Origin: Ruminococcus sp.
GTDB lineage: Bacteria > Bacillota > Clostridia > Oscillospirales > Ruminococcaceae
Length of the DNA stretch: 38,865 nucleotides
Assembly: GCA_017534595.1 (NCBI GenBank)
Contig: JAFXVY010000088.1
Location: forward strand, 1 to 38,865
Direction of reading: 5' to 3'
The stretch's first letter is position 1, and each line of letters begins with the position of its first letter. A model generated the notes under the pieces. That model worked only from the letters and a program-made list of their open reading frames with translations, was not told the origin of the DNA and searched no databases. Made by a program: the position numbers and the translations under genes. Positions 36,936-38,865 of the stretch are shown here, piece after piece.

Positions 36936-37883
36936 ATGAATTATTACATCTACGGCTATACCGATAAAGGCCCATACCGCCTCAAAAATGAGGACGCTAT
37001 GCTCGTCAACCGTGTCACCGTCACTAAGGGCGGGTACGGCTCTGTCTGCATCGCGCCTTTTTTGGCTGCTGTCTGCGACGGCGTCGGCGGTGAAAAGGCC
37101 GGCGAGCTCGCCTCTCAGATCTGCTGCTCTGCTCTTGCTTCCCTCGACTATGACTCCGGCACAGACCTCGACCACGAGATCATGTCTATACATAATAAGA
37201 TCATCCGCACCGGCGTCTCCGGCGACGAGACCATAAATATGCAGACTACCCTCTGTATGCTCGCCGTCGATGAGGACGGTACCGCCAACTGCTGCAACGT
37301 CGGCGACAGCAGGATGTACCGCTATGTTGACGGCAGCATCCGCCAGCTCTCCACCGACCAGACCTACAGCCGCTTTCTCTATGAGAAAGGCGCCATAGCC
37401 TCCCAGCGGGAGCTCGACCCCGAGCTGCGCAAGGCGATAGTTTCCTCTATCGGCAGCGTCGTGCAGGATCCCGATGTCGAGCATCTGAGATTTATGTCTT
37501 ACTTCGGCGAGCAGGAGGACGATACGGTGCTCATCTGCTCCGACGGCCTCTCGGACTTCATCACCAAGGACGAGCTCGAGATCGCCATGAAGATAACCTC
37601 CATGACCTTCGCCGAAAAGCTCGAGGCGCTCTGCCAGCTCGCAATAAGAAACGGCAGCACCGATAACGTCTCGATCGTCGGAATAAAGCCGTGGACCACA
37701 CCGGATCAGTACCGCGCCCTGACCGGTCTCGATTTCACACCCAAACGCGATGACTCCCAGGTAAAGGCGCAGCAGGAATGCCTCGCCTATGAGCAGCGCT
37801 TCCAGAGTGCCAAGCTTGAGGAGGAGGCCGAGAACAGCCTCGCCTCACTGTTTGCCGATCTCGAAAAATTCAAGAGCCTCTGA
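36936..37883 (+). CDS. PP2C family protein serine/threonine phosphatase
   Basis: A 315-residue metal-dependent phosphatase. The PPM motifs are in order: RLKNED (15-20), AVCDGVGGEKAGELAS (metal Asp 48), NVGDSRMYRY (121-130), ICSDGLSDF (Asp 203) and STDNVSIV (Asp 243). The catalytic domain ends near residue 252. A further 60 or so residues form a charged, probably helical tail (QQECLAYEQRFQSAKLEEEAENSL). Bacterial members usually reverse phosphorylation by PASTA kinases (PrkC) and are encoded next to them; here no kinase is present, only an RNA methyltransferase gene 14 bp downstream. The ATG at 36936 has AGAGGA upstream. Confidence 0.92.
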   Translation: MNYYIYGYTDKGPYRLKNEDAMLVNRVTVTKGGYGSVCIAPFLAAVCDGVGGEKAGELASQICCSALASLDYDSGTDLDHEIMSIHNKIIRTGVSGDETINMQTTLCMLAVDEDGTANCCNVGDSRMYRYVDGSIRQLSTDQTYSRFLYEKGAIASQRELDPELRKAIVSSIGSVVQDPDVEHLRFMSYFGEQEDDTVLICSDGLSDFITKDELEIAMKITSMTFAEKLEALCQLAIRNGSTDNVSIVGIKPWTTPDQYRALTGLDFTPKRDDSQVKAQQECLAYEQRFQSAKLEEEAENSLASLFADLEKFKSL

Positions 37884-37897
37884 GGAGGTACCGGACT

Positions 37898-38719
37898 ATG
37901 AAGGAAACAAGGGTCTTTTCAAGGAACAGCACCTACCAGAAGTTCGAGGTGCTCAAGACCAACCGCAACAAGCGCTATAAATACGGCGAATTTCTCGTCG
38001 AAGGGGTCAGGAGCCTCAATGAGGCCGTAAAGAACGGCTGGAGCATCCGCTCGTTCATCTATGACAGGGATGACCTGTCGGGCTGGGCAAGGGATATGAT
38101 CGCAAAAGTCCCGACGCAGGAGAATTTCTGCCTCACCCCCGAGCTGCTGGCTGAGCTCAGCGGCAAGTCGGATACCTCCGAGCTTATGGCTGTCATCGCC
38201 ATGCGCGAGGACTCGCTTGAAAGCGTGAAGCTCTCCGAGACGCCGTTCATCGTGCTGTTCGACCGCCCCTCCAACAAGGGCAACCTCGGAACGATGATCC
38301 GCTCCTGCGACGCCCTCGGCGCGGATATGCTCATACTCACCGGTCATTCGGTGGATCTCTACGACCCGGATGTTGTGGTCTCGGGTATGGGCTCCTTCTT
38401 CAATATGCCCGTCGTCAGGGTGAGCGATAACGAGCAGCTTTACAGCTATATCGAAGGTCTGAGGGCGAAGTACCCCGGCTTTGTCACCGTCGGCACCACC
38501 GCGCATCACGAGACCGCGATATACGACGCCGACCTGACCTCCCCGCTGATGCTGATGATCGGCAACGAGACCATGGGGCTCAACAAGGCCTTCAAGGAGT
38601 ACTGTGACCTGCTCTGCACCATTCCCATGGACGAGCAGTCCTACGCCACCTCCTTCAACGTCAGCTGCGCCGCCTCGATCATGATGTACGAGGTCACAAG
38701 GCAGCGCCGGAACAGGTGA
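37898..38719 (+). CDS. SpoU/TrmH family RNA 2'-O-methyltransferase
   Basis: A 273-residue SPOUT methyltransferase that methylates ribose in tRNA or 23S rRNA. The N-terminal substrate-binding domain has YKYGEFLVEGVRSLNEAV. The knotted SAM-binding domain has motif 1 SNKGNLGTMIRSCDALGAD, motif 2 LMLMIGNETMGLNKAF and motif 3 IPMDEQSYATSFNVSCAASIMMYE. The exact target is not deducible. The ATG at 37898 has GAGGAGG upstream and it is co-transcribed with the PP2C gene. The gene ends 5 bp before the right end repeat. Confidence 0.9.
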   Translation: MKETRVFSRNSTYQKFEVLKTNRNKRYKYGEFLVEGVRSLNEAVKNGWSIRSFIYDRDDLSGWARDMIAKVPTQENFCLTPELLAELSGKSDTSELMAVIAMREDSLESVKLSETPFIVLFDRPSNKGNLGTMIRSCDALGADMLILTGHSVDLYDPDVVVSGMGSFFNMPVVRVSDNEQLYSYIEGLRAKYPGFVTVGTTAHHETAIYDADLTSPLMLMIGNETMGLNKAFKEYCDLLCTIPMDEQSYATSFNVSCAASIMMYEVTRQRRNR

Positions 38720-38724
38720 CGCGC

Positions 38725-38863
38725 ATAAAGGCAACACCGCACAACCCACGGCTAAAGCCTCTGCACGTCATCTGCTTGCATATTTTCCGTCATAGCACAC
38801 AAATTCTCCTTGCCGGGCGTCAGCCCGCCTGCGTCGAATTTATGCACTCTGACGAAAAATCTG
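38725..38863. repeat. Right copy of 139-bp inverted end repeat
   Basis: Exact reverse complement of 3-141. Reading inward to outward it starts ATAAA then GGCAACACCGCACAA and runs to the contig end. The two copies therefore face each other with their likely element ends pointing into the contig. Confidence 0.85.
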
Positions 38864-38865
38864 TA

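Overview
The window reads as a chromosomal contig from an uncultured or poorly described Ruminococcus-like member of the Oscillospiraceae (Clostridia, Firmicutes). The support is a moderately high GC content, AAGGAGG-type ribosome binding sites, near-consensus sigma-A promoters, a serC-serA pair, several small lipoproteins with Ser-rich linkers, and an MBOAT/DHHW envelope cluster typical of gut clostridia. Both contig ends carry the same 139-bp sequence in inverted orientation (3-141 and 38725-38863), so the contig probably ends where assembly broke in a dispersed repeat.

Layout. 227-4544 (+) is a lipoprotein followed by a three-gene ABC-2 transporter (permease, ATPase, permease). 4549-4654 is a long folded palindromic element between convergent genes. 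4671-5366 (-) is a histidine phosphatase. 5571-13049 (-) is rpoB-rpoC, standing apart from its usual ribosomal-protein neighbours, with a consensus promoter and a leader of about 158 nt. 13370-16490 (-) is an operon of an alpha/beta hydrolase, a YifB/ComM ATPase and a lipoprotein. From 16705 to 30809 every gene is on the plus strand. First comes an envelope acyl-transfer cluster (SGNH hydrolase, DUF4358-like lipoprotein, MBOAT, DHHW protein). Next are dusB, rsmI, rimI, a TrmN6-like methyltransferase, tsaD, a PNPOx-like flavoprotein and polA, which are mostly tRNA, rRNA and ribosome modification genes. The run ends with a double-GNAT protein, an orphan ABC ATPase and a voltage-gated-type K+ channel. 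30879-36537 (-) holds a second DHHW lipoprotein with a Thr-rich repeat linker, a small membrane protein with an acidic repeat tail, serA, serC and an SLC13/ArsB-like permease. 36936-38719 (+) is a PP2C phosphatase and a SpoU-type RNA methyltransferase.

The most notable non-coding signal is a pair of 20-bp palindromes (AAATACC-N6-GGTATTT) in each of the three gaps before rimI, tsaD and polA. All three pairs have the same 32-bp centre-to-centre spacing (about three helical turns), and the second copy always abuts the ribosome binding site. These are the only gaps of more than about 45 bp in the 14-kb plus-strand run. They look like tandem operators, or paired mRNA hairpins, of an unrecognised regulon linking tRNA modification and DNA polymerase I. 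Eight sigma-A-like promoters were found elsewhere, all with a 17-bp spacer. None was recognised inside the palindrome gaps.
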